Position numbers and translations under genes: made by a program. A stretch of 64,000 nt of DNA. It comes from Oxyruncus cristatus (lineage: Eukaryota; Chordata; Aves; Passeriformes; Cotingidae). Where the stretch lies: contig VXAY01004345.1 in the NCBI GenBank assembly GCA_013399855.1, forward strand, positions 678,365 to 742,364, read 5' to 3'. Positions 62,736 through 64,000 of the stretch are shown here, piece after piece (the stretch's first letter is position 1; the number at the start of each line of letters is the position of its first letter). Below the pieces are notes generated by a model. That model had not been told where the DNA came from and made no database searches. It saw nothing but the letters and a program-made list of their open reading frames with translations.

Positions 62736-64000
62736 TATTTCCCAAGGTTACTTTTCCAGCCTCTCCGAGACTACTTTATAATCCCATTAAGGGTGGAATA
62801 GCTGTGTATACACAGCTGCCTCCTTGGAGTGCTCGTCTTAAAATGTGAGCAAGGTGTGAGCTCTCAGTGGTTGCCATGCCCTGGTTTGATCTTGGCTTCT
62901 GTGAGGGTTTGGGGAAGGGCAGAGTGGGGACAGTTACCAGCGAACCCGAAAAATCAGTGTGAGAGGAGACTGGGGGCTGAGTTAAAACGTACTACCACTG
63001 AACTGACAGTCTAACACCACAAGAAATGTCATCTTTAGACTTTTTTTTCTGCACCTTCATGCTGTTACGCTACACTGTAAGTCATCTGAGTGGTATTACT
63101 GGAGTCTTTTGATCCTTGCTCAGCTGTTACATGTGCTCTGGAGACCAGCACGACCTCCCCCTCCCAAGAGAAAAACAGGGTGTGCTACCCCATGGCAACA
63201 CTGCCTGTAAGTCACCTCCTTGGCTGTGCTGGCACCTTTCTTGCCTTTTCTACTCCAGCCAGCTTTCCTTCCTTCCCATTTCTCACTGAGTGCCCTGGGG
63301 AGGGTGTCCCTCACACAGGTCAGGGCAGCACTGCTGTGGGATGCCCTGCTCCTCTTGGGCTCCCTCCAGCCTCATCATTCCCACATCACTGTCACATTTA
63401 TCACTGGCTGATGCACACAAACAGAAAATACAATAGACTAACTCATTTATTTCCACTTGTTATTGATGACCTTTCATGACTTTCATAACTCCGCCTCGCT
63501 CCACCACTCCTGAGTTATGGGGTCACCCATAACAGGGAAATAAATGAAGTTTCCCATCAGCCCATTGTATACCCCCATTTATTACCTTTTTATTACCAAC
63601 CTTTAAAGTTTTATCCCCTAGTATCTTGCCTTGCACTGGCATAACATTCAGATGCAGGGATGTATACAATCAGGCCCAAACATTTTGGTTCATTTGGGTT
63701 TCACTGGAGAAGAGCTGTGCTGACCCACCGCTACAAGGGCTGTTTTTCCCATGCCATCAGGCCACGTCTGAGCCTCTACAATGAAATTAGGTCAATGCTC
63801 AGGCTCCTGGTTTTGCACTAAATGAGGTACAATGGGTTTTTATGACTATTTTACGTTAAGATCATTTGTGGAAGAAGCTTTTCCATGGAAATGACGAGGT
63901 GCATCATACAAATCATTGCTTCAAAGGCCTGGAGGAGATGCTTGAGGGTGAGCTGCTGGAGGGTATGATGTGTGTACAGTGTTGCCTACAACAGGTGGAA

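Overview
This window is vertebrate nuclear DNA, most likely from a bird. Coding sequence is sparse and split by large introns, and the interspersed repeats are almost all CR1 LINE 3' ends, recognisable from their shared terminal segments (the caaggccaggttgga and cccatggcaggggg blocks and the attctatga-type end). There are no operons, no tRNA or rRNA genes and no CRISPR-like arrays. Nearly all long open frames are chance, repeat-derived or antisense.

One gene is supported: the 3' two-thirds of a follistatin-like 4/5 gene on the minus strand, best matched to FSTL4 (also called SPIG1). I found ten coding exons, ordered 5' to 3' on the minus strand: 47635-47801, 36319-36439, 29131-29292, 27976-28110, 26505-26531, 22096-22214, 19515-19664, 18839-18946, 15779-15888 and 11963-12665. 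Together they give one uninterrupted frame of 1802 bases, about 599 residues plus a stop. The phases agree at all nine junctions, and every intron has GT and AG ends. The encoded protein has two immunoglobulin domains, a short linker partly encoded by a 27-base microexon, and a long C-terminal propeller-like region ending in VVWVGEV. The signal peptide, Kazal/follistatin and EF-hand exons were not found and probably lie beyond position 64000.

Layout: 1-9165 is sequence downstream of the gene, with CR1 pieces, a tetranucleotide microsatellite and a G/T-rich 72-bp tandem repeat. 9166-11962 is a possible 3' UTR. 11963-47801 holds the ten exons and nine introns. 47802-64000 is the start of a large upstream intron (over 16 kb in this window) with six CR1 3' ends.

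I see no undescribed biological system. The most useful observations are the microexon, a stronger-looking decoy splice donor 7 bases inside exon 36319-36439, a GC-rich block in the last exon, an ancient MIR/L3-like SINE relic next to a splice donor, and several small tandem duplications. Orthology to FSTL4 rather than FSTL5 comes from remembered family sequence, not from a search.
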